Assembly (NCBI GenBank): GCA_937864225.1
Contig: CALMJK010000003.1
Span: 248,001 to 312,000 of the forward strand
DNA length: 64,000 nt
Source of the DNA: an uncultured bacterium
Lineage (GTDB): Bacteria > Krumholzibacteriota > Krumholzibacteriia > LZORAL124-64-63
Direction: 5' to 3'
In this document: positions 20,702-30,233 of the stretch, in pieces
Layout: every line of letters starts with the position of its first letter
Numbering within the stretch: position 1 is the stretch's first letter
The notes under the pieces: model-generated
Seen by the model: only the letters and a program-made list of their open reading frames with translations
Database searches by the model: none
Told to the model about the DNA's origin: nothing
Translations under genes and position numbers: made by a program

Positions 20702-21505
20702 ATGATCGTGCAACGCAACGAACGCGGTCGCGCGACTTGCGCGACGATCTGGGTGGCCTTGCTGCTGGTCTTGCTTCCGGCGAGTGCGGTCTACGGGCAG
20801 GATAGGCCCGAGCGCGCTCCAACGGGTCGGCATAAGGCGCCGGCGGATACGTCCCGGGCGGCGAGATCAGCGCGGGGGGCGGAGTGGGGCCACTGGTCGT
20901 TCCAGATCGGCGGGGGCGTGCTCAGCAGCGGCGATCTGTTCCGGGTCGTCGTGCCCAGCGGCTTCCCGCGGCCGTGGCTGGCGCCTTCGGGCGCCGCCTT
21001 CAACGCGTCGGAGTTTCTCGTGACGCTGGACGAGGACCTGTTGTTCGGCGCGGCGGTTTCGCGGGCGCTGGGCGGGCGCTGGCACCTGCGGGCCGACCTG
21101 GCCTGGGCGCAGGTCGACGCGACGGCGGAGGCGCGCATCAGCGAGACGGTCGAGCTGCATCTTTGGGAGCGTCTGACCTTCGTCACGTTTTCGGCGGGCG
21201 TCGAGTGCCGGCTCGTGGACGGCCAGCTGACGTACCCGTATGCAATGGGCGGCGTGGTGCTGGCCGGTCTATCGGCGACGAAATCGGCGGAATTGGACCA
21301 GACGGTCCTCGCCCCCCGGCTGGGGGTGGGATTCCAACTGGGCCTGCGCCAGGGCTGGTGCGTGCGCGCAGAGGTGCGCGACACGATCCGCCAGTTTGAC
21401 CTGACCAGCTACGGGGATTCCGCGCTTTTCGAGGGCTGCGAGTTCGAACAGCGCGGCCCGCAGCATCTTTTCGAGGTTTTGGGTGCTGTGCGCATCTGGT
21501 TGTGA
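20702..21505 (+). CDS. Outer-membrane beta-barrel-like exported protein
   Basis: Signal peptide; alternating amphipathic strands (FQIGGGVLSSGD, WHLRADLAWAQVDATAEA) ending in FEVLGAVRIWL. Confidence 0.65.
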   Translation: MIVQRNERGRATCATIWVALLLVLLPASAVYGQDRPERAPTGRHKAPADTSRAARSARGAEWGHWSFQIGGGVLSSGDLFRVVVPSGFPRPWLAPSGAAFNASEFLVTLDEDLLFGAAVSRALGGRWHLRADLAWAQVDATAEARISETVELHLWERLTFVTFSAGVECRLVDGQLTYPYAMGGVVLAGLSATKSAELDQTVLAPRLGVGFQLGLRQGWCVRAEVRDTIRQFDLTSYGDSALFEGCEFEQRGPQHLFEVLGAVRIWL

Positions 21506-21615
21506 TTTGGGCCGGCTTGCGCAGGCGTCGCCGGGAGGAGACACCTGAGATCAAACGCGAAGAAAGCTCGATAAACAATTGTGATAAATAATTTTATACC
21601 ATTTCAGCCAAGGCC

Positions 21616-21639
21616 GCGATCGGGTGCCCGCGCCTTTTT
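21616..21639 (+). terminator. Probable intrinsic terminator after 20702 gene
   Basis: GCG(AT)CGG-GTGC-CCGCGC followed by CTTTTT. Confidence 0.5.
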
Positions 21640-21642
21640 CTT

Positions 21643-21671
21643 TTGGCCCTGGGGTCGCCGAGGCATATACT
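21643..21671 (+). promoter_or_regulatory. Sigma70-type promoter TTGGCC-N17-TATACT upstream of parA
   Basis: TTGGCC 21643-21648, TATACT 21666-21671, spacer 17. Confidence 0.5.
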
Positions 21672-21753
21672 ACAAGGTTCGCTGAACGGTTTTCACGCAA
21701 GATCCGGATGGCCAACCACGCTGCGCCAGCGGCCACTCCGGAGGAGGCACGCC

Positions 21754-22593
21754 ATGAGCAACGTCATCGCCGTGGTCAACCACAAGGGGGGCTCCGGCAA
21801 GACGACCACCGCCATCAATCTGGCGGCGGGGCTGACGCGCTATAGCGACATCACGTCGTCGTGCCTCCTGATCGACATGGATCCCCACGGCTGCGCGACG
21901 TCCACTCTCTTGGGGAAGCTGGACGGCGAACCCCCGGCGCGCAGCGTTTTCGACGTGTTGCGGCGGGCGATTACGCCCCACGACGGCATCACGTCGACTG
22001 TCTACGACGAAAACATCGACATCCTGCCGTCCAACCCCTCGCTGGACAGCATGGCCAAGACGCAGATCATCGACCGCTTGGCCAAGGTCACGCAGGCGCT
22101 GGCCACCTCCTATGGCTGGATCATCATCGACACGCCCCCGAACCTGGGCGTGCTGACCCAGAATGCCCTGGTGGCCGCGGACTACGTCATCATCCCGACG
22201 CCGTGCACCGGCTTGGCCGTGCCGCCGCTTCGCCAACTGAAGGCCATGATCGAGCAGATTCAGGAGCGGCAAAACGTCTGGCTGCAGAACCTGGGCGTGC
22301 TGATCACGATGAAGGACGGCAGGACGCCGCTGCACAAGGACGCGCTGCGCGAGTTGAAGAGCCTCTTCAAGAACGACCTCTTCAAGACGAACATCACGAC
22401 GAACATCAAGATCGAGGAGGCGCCGGCGGTTTTCCGCAGCATCTTCTCCTACGATTCCGGCTGTCTCGGTGCTTCGCTCTACCGCGACTGGATCAAGGGC
22501 GAATTGATCAAGCGGCACAAGCTGCTGGAGAAGAAGAGGGTGGAGCGGATCGAGAGCGCTCCCCAGCCGGTCACCCCGCCTCCCGCGGCCTGA
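21754..22593 (+). CDS. ParA/Soj-family ATPase without adjacent ParB
   Basis: Deviant Walker A NHKGGSGKTTTAINLA, LLIDMDPHG, IIIDTPPNLGVLTQNAL. Confidence 0.92.
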   Translation: MSNVIAVVNHKGGSGKTTTAINLAAGLTRYSDITSSCLLIDMDPHGCATSTLLGKLDGEPPARSVFDVLRRAITPHDGITSTVYDENIDILPSNPSLDSMAKTQIIDRLAKVTQALATSYGWIIIDTPPNLGVLTQNALVAADYVIIPTPCTGLAVPPLRQLKAMIEQIQERQNVWLQNLGVLITMKDGRTPLHKDALRELKSLFKNDLFKTNITTNIKIEEAPAVFRSIFSYDSGCLGASLYRDWIKGELIKRHKLLEKKRVERIESAPQPVTPPPAA

Positions 22594-23215
22594 CGAAGGG
22601 GTTCCCGGCCATCTCTGCGCCGACCGTCGTGGCCGGGCCATGTCCCGGGTGCAGCTTCGTTGCCGGCGCCAACCCGTAAACGCGCTCGCGGATGCTGCGA
22701 GTCAGGGCGGCCAGATCGCCGCCCGGCAGATCCGTGCGCCCGACCGACCCCGCGAAGATCAGGTCGCCGACGAGCGCGAGCGCGTCCCAAGCGAACATCA
22801 CATGGCCCGGCGTGTGGCCCGGCACGTGCTTGACCTTCAGGTGCCGGCCGCCGAAGGGGATCTCCTCGCCGTCCGCGAGCTGCGCCCGGCAGCGGGGCCG
22901 AGCAGTCACTGGAAAGCCCAGATGGGCCTGGTGCGCGGGCATGTCGTTGACGAGCGGCAGATCGAGAGGGTGCAGCAGCAGCGGTACGTCGTGCACCGCT
23001 TGGATGGCGGCCGCCGCCCCGACGTGGTCGAAATGTCCGTGCGTGGCAGCCAGAAGCGACAAGCGGCAACCGCCTTTCGCCAGGCGCGCCAACAGTCGCT
23101 GCGGCTCGTCGCCGGGATCGAACAGCGCCGCCTCGCCGGTCGCCGGCGACTCCAGGAGGTACGCGTTCACCGCCAGCGGGCCCACCGGCAGCCGAGTCAA
23201 CAGCCAGTCCGTCAT
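22571..23215 (-). CDS. MBL-fold metallo-hydrolase (glyoxalase II-like)
   Basis: THGHFDHVGAAA, VPGHTPGHVMF, GSVGRTDLPGGD, HPGHGPATT. Overlaps parA 3' end convergently. Confidence 0.9.
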   Translation of the reverse strand: MTDWLLTRLPVGPLAVNAYLLESPATGEAALFDPGDEPQRLLARLAKGGCRLSLLAATHGHFDHVGAAAAIQAVHDVPLLLHPLDLPLVNDMPAHQAHLGFPVTARPRCRAQLADGEEIPFGGRHLKVKHVPGHTPGHVMFAWDALALVGDLIFAGSVGRTDLPGGDLAALTRSIRERVYGLAPATKLHPGHGPATTVGAEMAGNPFVRPREAG

Positions 23216-23269
23216 CGGTCCGCTACCGCCCGACTTGGTTCGCCGGCACCCGCGGCCCCGGCGGCGCGT

Positions 23270-24589
23270 CTATGACTCATCGTAGTACTCGCGCCCCAAG
23301 TGCGTGATCATGTCTTCGCCCATCATCCAGCGCAGCGTGTTCTTGAGCTTCGTGTGTTGGATGAACAGGTCGTGCTCCGGGTAGAGGCCCGCCGGGACCA
23401 CCGGGCTCTTGAAGTAGAAGGAGAGCCATTCCTGGATGCCGGCCAGACCCGCGCGCTTGGCGAGATCCATGAACAGCACGAGGTCGAGCACGATGGGAGC
23501 GGCGAGGATGGAGTCGCGGCAGAGGAAGTCGACCTTGATCTGCATGGGGTAACCGAGCCAGCCGAAGATGTCGATGTTGTCCCAGCCCTCTTTGTTGTCG
23601 CCGCGCGGGGGATAGTAGTTGATCCGCACCTTGTGGAAGAGGTGCCCGTACAGATCGGGGTAGAGCTGGGGCTGCAGGATGTTGTCCAGCACGCCGAGCT
23701 TCGATTCTTCCTTGGTCTTGAAGGACTCGGGATCGTCCAGCACCTCGCCGTCCCGGTTGCCGAGGATGTTGGTGGAGTACCAGCCGGCCACGCCGAGCAA
23801 GCGCGCCTTGAAGCCGGGGGCCAGGATCGTCTTCATCAGCGTTTGGCCGGTCTTGAAGTCCTTGCCGGCCAGGGGCGCGCCGGTGCGCTTGGCCAACTCC
23901 TCGATGGCGGGCAGATCCCCGCTCAGATTCGGGGCGCCGTTGGCGTAGGCGATGCCGCTACGGGCCGCGGCATAGGCGTAGATCATGCTCGGGGCTATCT
24001 CCGGATGGCTGTCGCGCAGTCCCTTTTCGAAGGCGGCCAGAGTCTCGTGCACCTCCGAGCGCTTCATGAAAATCTCGGTGGAGCCGCACCAGATCATGAC
24101 GACGCGATCGCAGCCGTTGGTCTTGCGAAACCCCTCGATGTCCTCGATGAGGGCCTCGGCGAGCGCCATCTTGCTGCGCCCCTTCTTCACGTGCTTGCCG
24201 TCGAGCTTCTTGACGTAATAATTGTCGAAGACAGCCTTCATCGGACGGATGCCCGTCAGAAATCCCTGCAATTCCTCGATCAGCGTCCGGTCCAGGACGC
24301 CGGCCTTGAGGGCGGCCTCGTAGGCGGAATCCTCGAAAATGTCCCAGCCGCCGAAGACGAGATCGTCGAGCCCGGCCAGGGGCACGAAATTCCGGATCAG
24401 CGGCTGGCGGTTGTCGGTCCGCTTGCCCAGCCTGATGTGTCCCATTTGCGTGAGGCTGCCGATGGGCAACCGCAGGCCGCGACGCACCGCTTCCACGCCG
24501 GCAATGAACGTGGTGGCCACGGCGCCCATTCCGGGCGTCAGGATGCCCAGCTTACCTTGAGCTGGCTTGATCGACAGGCCTTCAACCAT
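23270..24589 (-). CDS. ino1: Inositol-3-phosphate synthase (myo-inositol-1-phosphate synthase)
   Basis: LGILTPGMGAVATTFIAGVEAV, WYSTNILGNRDGEVL, SKLGVLDNILQPQLYPDLYG, KVRINYYPPRGDNKEGWDNIDIFGWLG. Confidence 0.93.
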   Translation of the reverse strand: MVEGLSIKPAQGKLGILTPGMGAVATTFIAGVEAVRRGLRLPIGSLTQMGHIRLGKRTDNRQPLIRNFVPLAGLDDLVFGGWDIFEDSAYEAALKAGVLDRTLIEELQGFLTGIRPMKAVFDNYYVKKLDGKHVKKGRSKMALAEALIEDIEGFRKTNGCDRVVMIWCGSTEIFMKRSEVHETLAAFEKGLRDSHPEIAPSMIYAYAAARSGIAYANGAPNLSGDLPAIEELAKRTGAPLAGKDFKTGQTLMKTILAPGFKARLLGVAGWYSTNILGNRDGEVLDDPESFKTKEESKLGVLDNILQPQLYPDLYGHLFHKVRINYYPPRGDNKEGWDNIDIFGWLGYPMQIKVDFLCRDSILAAPIVLDLVLFMDLAKRAGLAGIQEWLSFYFKSPVVPAGLYPEHDLFIQHTKLKNTLRWMMGEDMITHLGREYYDES

Positions 24590-24636
24590 GGGAACTCCTC
24601 TCTTGCAGTTCAACGGAATGCCGGAAGCGACGCGAA

Positions 24637-24665
24637 AGCATATGGCACGGTCCGCCTCATGGCAA
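24637..24665 (-). promoter_or_regulatory. Sigma70-type promoter TTGCCA-N17-TATGCT for ino1
   Basis: Minus strand: TTGCCA (24665-24660), TATGCT (24642-24637), spacer 17. Confidence 0.5.
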
Positions 24666-24822
24666 AACCTATGTTGCGCCCGGCGCCGCGCGCCGGAATT
24701 CGCGGGCGAAGCGGGAGCAAGCGGGCCAGATTTGATTTAAAAGCACATTTCCTGGAGATATTGCCAGCATCGTGTTAGAATGGAAGGCGGTGTTGGCGAG
24801 AGTCCGGTTGCGGGAGGAAGGC

Positions 24823-25923
24823 ATGGAAAAGATGGTGCGACCGGTGCCGTTCCTGGACCTGAGGGCACAGCTGGCGCCTCTGCGGAGCGAAATCGACGCC
24901 GCGATCGCGTCGGTCATCGATCGGACCGCGTTCATTCTCAGCGATCACGTGACCGCCTTCGAGCAGGACTTCGCCGCCTTCTGCGGAGCCAGCCATTGCG
25001 TGGGCGTGGACTCCGGCACCCAGGCGCTGCATCTAGCGTTGCGCGCCCTGGGCGTGGGGCCGGGGGACGAGGTCATCACCGTCCCCAACACTTTCATCGC
25101 GACGGTCGAGGCGATCATCTACACGGGCGCCACGCCCGTGCTGGTCGATGTGGACCCTGACACGTGGCTTATCGATCCGCGCGCCGTCGAGCGTGCGCTC
25201 ACGCCTCGCACGAAGGCGATCCTTCCCGTGCACCTTTTCGGTCATCCCGCGCCCATGGACGAGATCCGGGCGCTGGCCGCCGGCGTTGGCGCGGTCGTGG
25301 TGGAGGACGCCTGTCAGGCGCACGGAGCGCGCTTGAGGGGCCAGCGCTGCGGCAAACTGGGACGTGCCGCCGGCTTCAGCTTCTACCCGGGCAAGAACCT
25401 GGGCGGTTTCGGCGACGGTGGCGCGATCGTCACCGACGATGCCGAACTGGCGGCGCTAGCGCGCAGCCTGCGCCATCACGGGCAGGGAGCCAAGAACATC
25501 CACGACCACGTGGGCTACACGGGGCGGCTCGATTCGCTCCAGGCCGCCGTGCTGCGGGTCAAACTGCCCCATCTGGACCGGTGGAACGGCGCGCGGCGCC
25601 GCCTTGCCGCCCATTACCGCCGGCGCCTGGCCGGGTCGTTCCGGATGCCCAGGGTCCTGGACGGCGCGGAGGCTGTTCACCATCTTTTCCCTATCCACGT
25701 CGCCGATCCCGACCAGACCGTCAGTCGCCTGCAGGCCGCGGGCGTGTCTTGCGGGCGGCACTACCCGATCGCGGTGCACCTGCAGCCCGCGCTGGCGTGC
25801 CTCGGCCGCGGGGGAGGGTCGTTCCCGGTCGCGGAGGAACTCTGCGCGGGGATCATATCCCTGCCAATTTATGCGGAAATGGATGAAGAGATGGTAGACG
25901 CGGTGTGCTCGGCTTTGCTATAA
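24823..25923 (+). CDS. DegT/DnrJ/EryC1/StrS-family PLP aminotransferase
   Basis: VPFLDLRAQ, GVDSGTQALHLALRALGVGPGDEVITVPNTFIAT, FSFYPGKNLGGFGDGG. Confidence 0.94.
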   Translation: MEKMVRPVPFLDLRAQLAPLRSEIDAAIASVIDRTAFILSDHVTAFEQDFAAFCGASHCVGVDSGTQALHLALRALGVGPGDEVITVPNTFIATVEAIIYTGATPVLVDVDPDTWLIDPRAVERALTPRTKAILPVHLFGHPAPMDEIRALAAGVGAVVVEDACQAHGARLRGQRCGKLGRAAGFSFYPGKNLGGFGDGGAIVTDDAELAALARSLRHHGQGAKNIHDHVGYTGRLDSLQAAVLRVKLPHLDRWNGARRRLAAHYRRRLAGSFRMPRVLDGAEAVHHLFPIHVADPDQTVSRLQAAGVSCGRHYPIAVHLQPALACLGRGGGSFPVAEELCAGIISLPIYAEMDEEMVDAVCSALL

Positions 25924-26051
25924 TGAGTATGGTGCTTGGTTCAAGGCGGCGGGGTTGGCAAGAGAAAGGAGTTTATGCGGGATTGCTAACGCGTTGTTCC
26001 TGAATGACATCCTTTGCTGACTTCTGCGTTGCGCAGAGAGGGAACGGCACC

Positions 26052-26783
26052 ATGAAGGAAGACGCGGTAGCGGCGACGCGCGTGGTCGATCGGTTTTTGT
26101 CTCTTCCGCCCACCCTCTGGATCCCCGTCGATGCCTCGCGGCTGGACGGCTGGCAAGGCGCCGCCAAGCGGGTTTTCGACCTGGCGGCTGGGGCGTTAGC
26201 CCTGGCCATGACCAGCCCGCTCTTCCTGGTGTTGGCCATCCTCATCAAACGCTCCGGGCCGGGACCGGTCTTTTTCGTGCAGGAGCGCATCGGCAAGGAC
26301 GGGCAGCGCTTCCGCTTCTACAAGTTCCGGACCATGCGCCATCACAGCGACGACGCCATTCACCGCCAATTCGCGGCCATGTTCATCAACGGCGAGCCCG
26401 CGGGTTGCCGGCAGGGGAACTCGAGCCGAATCTACAAGATGACGGACGACCCGCGCGTGACCTGCGTGGGACGCTGGCTGCGCAAGACCTCCCTGGACGA
26501 GCTGCCGCAGCTCATCAACATCGTCAAGGGTGAGATGTCGTTCGTCGGACCCCGCCCCCCCATCGCCTACGAGCTTGAGCACTACCAGCAGTGGCATTAC
26601 GAGCGGTTGAAGGTCACGCCCGGACTCACCGGGCTGTGGCAGGTCAGCGGGCGCAGCAACGTTCCTTTCGACGAGATGGTTCGTCTCGATCTCCATTACA
26701 TCAACAACTGGTCGCTCGGCATGGATCTGCGCATCCTGGCCCGGACGCTGCCGGTTGTCGTGCAGGGCACCGGGGGATATTGA
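26052..26783 (+). CDS. Polyprenyl-phosphate sugar-phosphate transferase (bacterial sugar transferase family)
   Basis: [11 protein letters not shown]..., [48 protein letters not shown]. Confidence 0.94.
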   Translation: MKEDAVAATRVVDRFLSLPPTLWIPVDASRLDGWQGAAKRVFDLAAGALALAMTSPLFLVLAILIKRSGPGPVFFVQERIGKDGQRFRFYKFRTMRHHSDDAIHRQFAAMFINGEPAGCRQGNSSRIYKMTDDPRVTCVGRWLRKTSLDELPQLINIVKGEMSFVGPRPPIAYELEHYQQWHYERLKVTPGLTGLWQVSGRSNVPFDEMVRLDLHYINNWSLGMDLRILARTLPVVVQGTGGY

Positions 26784-26913
26784 GACCGGTGTTCCTCCCG
26801 AGGCCAGAGCGGAATGCCGACGGTGATCACCGGTGGGTCCGGACCGACCGGGATGTCGCGCGCCGCGCGGTCCAGCTCGACTCGGGGACGCGCTCAATCC
26901 GAGGAGGCGACGC

Positions 26914-27930
26914 ATGGTCCGGATGGCTGTGATCGGTTGCGGTTACTGGGGGCCCAATCTCATCCGCAATTTCCAGAACACCGCCGGTTGCGAGTTGCGG
27001 GCGATCTCCGACCTCAACGCGCAGCGCCTGGATCATGTCGGACGCCAGTATCCCCACGTGCGCAGGACGTCCGACCACCGGACGATCCTCACCGATCCGG
27101 ACATCGACGCGGTGGCGGTCGCGACGCCTGTCTCCACGCACTATCCGCTGGGCAAGGACGTGCTGGAAGCGGGCAAGCATCTGTTCATCGAAAAACCGAT
27201 GTGCGCGAGCGCGGCCGACTGCCGGAAGCTCGTCGACATCGCCCGGCGGCGTGGGCTGCAGATCATGGTGGGGCACACCTTCCTGTTCACGCCCGCGGTG
27301 CGCAAGATCCGCGAACTGATGCGCTCGGGAGAGCTGGGCGACGTCTATTACGTGAACATCACGCGCGTGAACCTGGGCCTCTTCCAGCCGGACATCAACG
27401 TGGTCTGGGACCTCGCCCCCCACGACATCGCGATGCTCAATCACCTGTTCGACAGCGGCCCCTCGATCGTCAGCGCCACCGGGCGTTCCTATGTCCGGAG
27501 CGGCAACGAGGACGTGGCTTTCCTGACCCTTGAGTATCCGGGCAACCAGATCGCCCACATCCACGTCAGTTGGCTCGACCCCAACAAGATCAGACAGGCC
27601 ACCTTCGTGGGCAGCCGCAAGATGCTCGTGTACGACGACGTCTCCAGCCTGGAGAAGATCCGGGTCTACGACAAGGGCGTGGAGAAGCTCTCGCACTACG
27701 ACAATTTCGGCGAGTTCCAGTTGTCTTACCGCTACGGCGACATCGTCATCCCGCGCGTGGACCAGACAGAGCCGCTCAAGATCGAGGCGGCGCACTTCGT
27801 GGCGTGTCTGGAGGGCCGCGAAGAGCCGGTCAGCGACGGGTCCGTCGGTTTGCAGGTCGTGGAAGTGCTGGAAAGGGTCTGCGAATCGATCCGCCAAGAG
27901 GGCAAACCGGTCTCCTGCTCGCCCGCCTGA
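26914..27930 (+). CDS. Gfo/Idh/MocA-family oxidoreductase
   Basis: VIGCGYWGPNLIRNFQ, ATPVSTHYPLGKDVLEAGKHLFIEKPM, WDLAPHDIAML. Confidence 0.93.
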   Translation: MVRMAVIGCGYWGPNLIRNFQNTAGCELRAISDLNAQRLDHVGRQYPHVRRTSDHRTILTDPDIDAVAVATPVSTHYPLGKDVLEAGKHLFIEKPMCASAADCRKLVDIARRRGLQIMVGHTFLFTPAVRKIRELMRSGELGDVYYVNITRVNLGLFQPDINVVWDLAPHDIAMLNHLFDSGPSIVSATGRSYVRSGNEDVAFLTLEYPGNQIAHIHVSWLDPNKIRQATFVGSRKMLVYDDVSSLEKIRVYDKGVEKLSHYDNFGEFQLSYRYGDIVIPRVDQTEPLKIEAAHFVACLEGREEPVSDGSVGLQVVEVLERVCESIRQEGKPVSCSPA

Positions 27931-28043
27931 CGTCCCGCCCCGCCGCGGCCCGCACCGCCGCCTTGTTGGCTGGACGCGCGCGTCCGCGCGTTCTAGGCTC
28001 GGCGCGGCCGGTGCCGGCGCTCCGGCCCGAGGAGGGCGTTGTC

Positions 28044-29180
28044 TTGGCTTCGCCGCGCGTGGCCATGATCGGACAAAAGGGCTGGCCGCCCATCCATGGC
28101 GGAATCGAACGGCACGTGGCCGAATTGGCGCCGCGGCTCGCCGCGCGCGGCTGGGCCGTCGACATCTACAGCCGTCCCCATTACAGCGCGCACCACGGCG
28201 ACACGGGCCTGCCCGGTGTGCGCGTCGTGCGGCGGCCCAGCCTCGCGACGAAGCATCTGGACGCCATCACGCATGCCCTGGTGTGCACCTTCGACGCGCT
28301 GCGCGGCGACGCGCGGATCGTGCACTACCACGCGCTGGGCCCGGGGTTGCTAGCCGGTCTGCCGCGATGGCTGGCCGGCAAGCCGACCGTGGTGACCGTG
28401 CATGGACTCGACTGGCAGCGCCAGAAGTGGGGCCGACTGGCGCGTTGGGTGCTGCGCGGCGGCGAACAGGCCAGCTTCCGGCTTCCCGAGCGGACCATCG
28501 TGGTTTCCCAGGCGCTGCAGACCTGGTTCCGGCAGCGCCACGGGCGCGAGACGATCTACATCCCCAATGGCGTGGGCGCCCCGGTCTACCGCCCGATGCG
28601 CTTGGCGCGGGAGAGGGGCGTGGATCGCCCGTTCGTGCTGTTCGCGGGGCGCTTGGTGCCGGAAAAGGGCTGCCATCTGCTCACGCGCGCCTGGGCCGCT
28701 TTGCCGGCGGCGCTGCGCGAGGGCCACCGCCTGGTCATTGCGGGCGACGCCGGCTTCACGGACGCCTACGTCCGCGCCTTGCGCGCCGAGGCGCCCGCGG
28801 ACACGCTGTTCTTGGGTTTCGTCCACGGGGAACTCTTGCAGGAGTTGTACACGAACGCCGAACTCGTCGTGCTGCCGTCGACGATGGAGGGGCTTTCCAT
28901 CGCGCTGCTCGAGGGGATGAGCTATGCGCGGTGCTGCCTCGCCAGCGACATCCCGCCCAATCGGGAGGCGGCGGCAGACTGCGCGCCGCTGTTTCCGGCG
29001 GGCGATGTGCGAGCGCTGACGGCCCGACTCGCCGAGCTGCTCCTGGATCCCCAGGTCCGGCGGTGCTACGGTGAAGCGGGACAACTGCGCGTGATCGAGC
29101 ACTATAGCTGGGAGAGGGCGGCGGATCTGACGGCCGCCGTGTACGCCGAACTGGCCGCGTCGCGGGGGGGGACGGCATGA
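28044..29180 (+). CDS. Glycosyltransferase family 4 (GT-B)
   Basis: KGWPPIHGGIERHVAELAPRLAARG, FAGRLVPEKGCHLL, VLPSTMEGLSIALLEGM. Start TTG 28044 or ATG 28065. Confidence 0.92.
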   Translation: MASPRVAMIGQKGWPPIHGGIERHVAELAPRLAARGWAVDIYSRPHYSAHHGDTGLPGVRVVRRPSLATKHLDAITHALVCTFDALRGDARIVHYHALGPGLLAGLPRWLAGKPTVVTVHGLDWQRQKWGRLARWVLRGGEQASFRLPERTIVVSQALQTWFRQRHGRETIYIPNGVGAPVYRPMRLARERGVDRPFVLFAGRLVPEKGCHLLTRAWAALPAALREGHRLVIAGDAGFTDAYVRALRAEAPADTLFLGFVHGELLQELYTNAELVVLPSTMEGLSIALLEGMSYARCCLASDIPPNREAAADCAPLFPAGDVRALTARLAELLLDPQVRRCYGEAGQLRVIEHYSWERAADLTAAVYAELAASRGGTA

Positions 29181-29773
29181 TACCGGAAGGCGCGGGGCGG
29201 CTGGCGACCTGGAGCATGCTGCCGGCGCTGGTGCTGTGTGCGGCGGGCGCCGGGTGCGCCAAGAGAGCCTGGGTCGCCCGCCAGAGCGTGGGCGCGGTCC
29301 CGGTGCAAGCGCCGGCCGCGGCCGCCGAGGACACGTTGGGGGTCGCGGACACGGGGGCTTGGCGGAGTTTGGCGCCGCCGCCGGCGTCCGCGCCGCCGGA
29401 GCGGCCGGATCCCGTGGCCAGCGGCGGCTCGCCGCTGACCCCGCTGTCCGAACGGGTGAGCGAAGAACTGCCCTGGACCGAGGACGTCTCCGTGGCGCCG
29501 GCGGTGGAGGCGGATTGCGCGTCACGCCCGTGCCACTGGGTGCAGATCGCCGCTCCCGTCGACAGCTTCGGCTGCGCCGCCGCGCTGGCGAGCGCGGCGA
29601 CGCTGGCCCGAACGGTGCAGACCGGGCTGGGGGTGCCCGGGGGGCGCATCGTGCCCGAGTCGGGGCTGTGGAAGGTGCAGGTCGGGCCATTCATGACCTG
29701 GGAGGTCGCGGATCTGGTCAGGAGCCGGCTGCGCGAGGGCGGGTTCCCCGGCGCGTGGCTCGTGCGGCGTTGA
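29177..29773 (+). CDS. SPOR-domain-like lipoprotein
   Basis: LVLCAAGAGC lipobox-like; C-terminal HWVQIAAPVDSF...GGRIVPESGLWKVQVGPF...A...RLREGGFPGAWLVR. Confidence 0.75.
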   Translation: MIPEGAGRLATWSMLPALVLCAAGAGCAKRAWVARQSVGAVPVQAPAAAAEDTLGVADTGAWRSLAPPPASAPPERPDPVASGGSPLTPLSERVSEELPWTEDVSVAPAVEADCASRPCHWVQIAAPVDSFGCAAALASAATLARTVQTGLGVPGGRIVPESGLWKVQVGPFMTWEVADLVRSRLREGGFPGAWLVRR

Positions 29774-29788
29774 AACCGGGCTTTCGTG

Positions 29789-29818
29789 TTGACAGAGAGG
29801 GCGTTGCGAGCATATCTT
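29789..29818 (+). promoter_or_regulatory. tRNA-Gly promoter TTGACA-N18-TATCTT
   Basis: TTGACA 29789-29794; TATCTT 29813-29818; 11 nt before tRNA. Confidence 0.65.
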
Positions 29819-29828
29819 AACGCGCGCT

Positions 29829-29904
29829 GCGGGCATAGCTCAGTTGGTAGAGCACTACCTTGCCAAGGTAGTGGTCGCGAGTTCGAGTCTCGTTGCCCGC
29901 TCCA
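29829..29904 (+). tRNA. tRNA-Gly(GCC), CCA encoded
   Basis: GCGGGCA/TGCCCGC acceptor, anticodon loop CTTGCCAA region with GCC, GTTCGAGTC T-loop, CCA. Confidence 0.95.
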
Positions 29905-29914
29905 ATTTTGCGAA

Positions 29915-29938
29915 GGGACGGTTGCGGCCGTCCCTTTT
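29915..29938 (+). terminator. Intrinsic terminator after tRNA-Gly
   Basis: GGGACGG-TTGCGG-CCGTCCC-TTTT. Confidence 0.75.
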
Positions 29939-29956
29939 CGTTGGCGGGGGCGCGGC

Positions 29957-29985
29957 TTGACAGGCCGGGGGGCGCCGGGCATTCT
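29957..29985 (+). promoter_or_regulatory. tRNA-Cys promoter TTGACA-N17-CATTCT
   Basis: TTGACA 29957-29962, CATTCT 29980-29985. Confidence 0.6.
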
Positions 29986-30000
29986 TGTTTCGCTGCGGGA

Positions 30001-30074
30001 GGCGGCATAGCCAAGTGGTAAGGCGATGGTCTGCAAAACCATTATCCCCGGTTCGAGTCCGGGTGCCGCCTCCA
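30001..30074 (+). tRNA. tRNA-Cys(GCA), CCA encoded
   Basis: GGCGGCA/TGCCGCC acceptor; anticodon loop CTGCAAA; GGTTCGAGTCC; CCA. Confidence 0.95.
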
Positions 30075-30148
30075 GAGCCTTTCTGCCTGCTTGCCGACGT
30101 GCTGGCGACCCCCGGGAGGGCTTGGCGCGGGAGCATCACGCCGACGGA

Positions 30149-30233
30149 GCCGGGGTGGCGAAACTGGCAGCCGCAAGGGACTTAAAATCCCTCGGAGCGT
30201 TGCTCCTTACCGGTTCGAATCCGGTCCCCGGCA
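30149..30233 (+). tRNA. tRNA-Leu(UAA), class II, CCA not encoded
   Basis: GCCGGGG/CCCCGGC acceptor; anticodon loop CTTAAAA; long variable arm; GGTTCGAATCC. Confidence 0.93.

Noticed and set aside
21666-21691. Possible sigma-54 promoter (TGG...GC spacing) overlapping parA promoter
   Set aside because: Only the GG and GC dinucleotides match; TTG/TGGCAC context absent, consistent with chance in GC-rich DNA.
23300-24778. 492-aa plus-strand ORF opposite ino1
   Set aside because: Mirror of the ino1 coding frame; no family similarity.
29829-30233. tRNA cluster beside glycosyltransferases as an integrative-element attachment site
   Set aside because: No integrase, direct repeat of a tRNA 3' end or mobile genes nearby.
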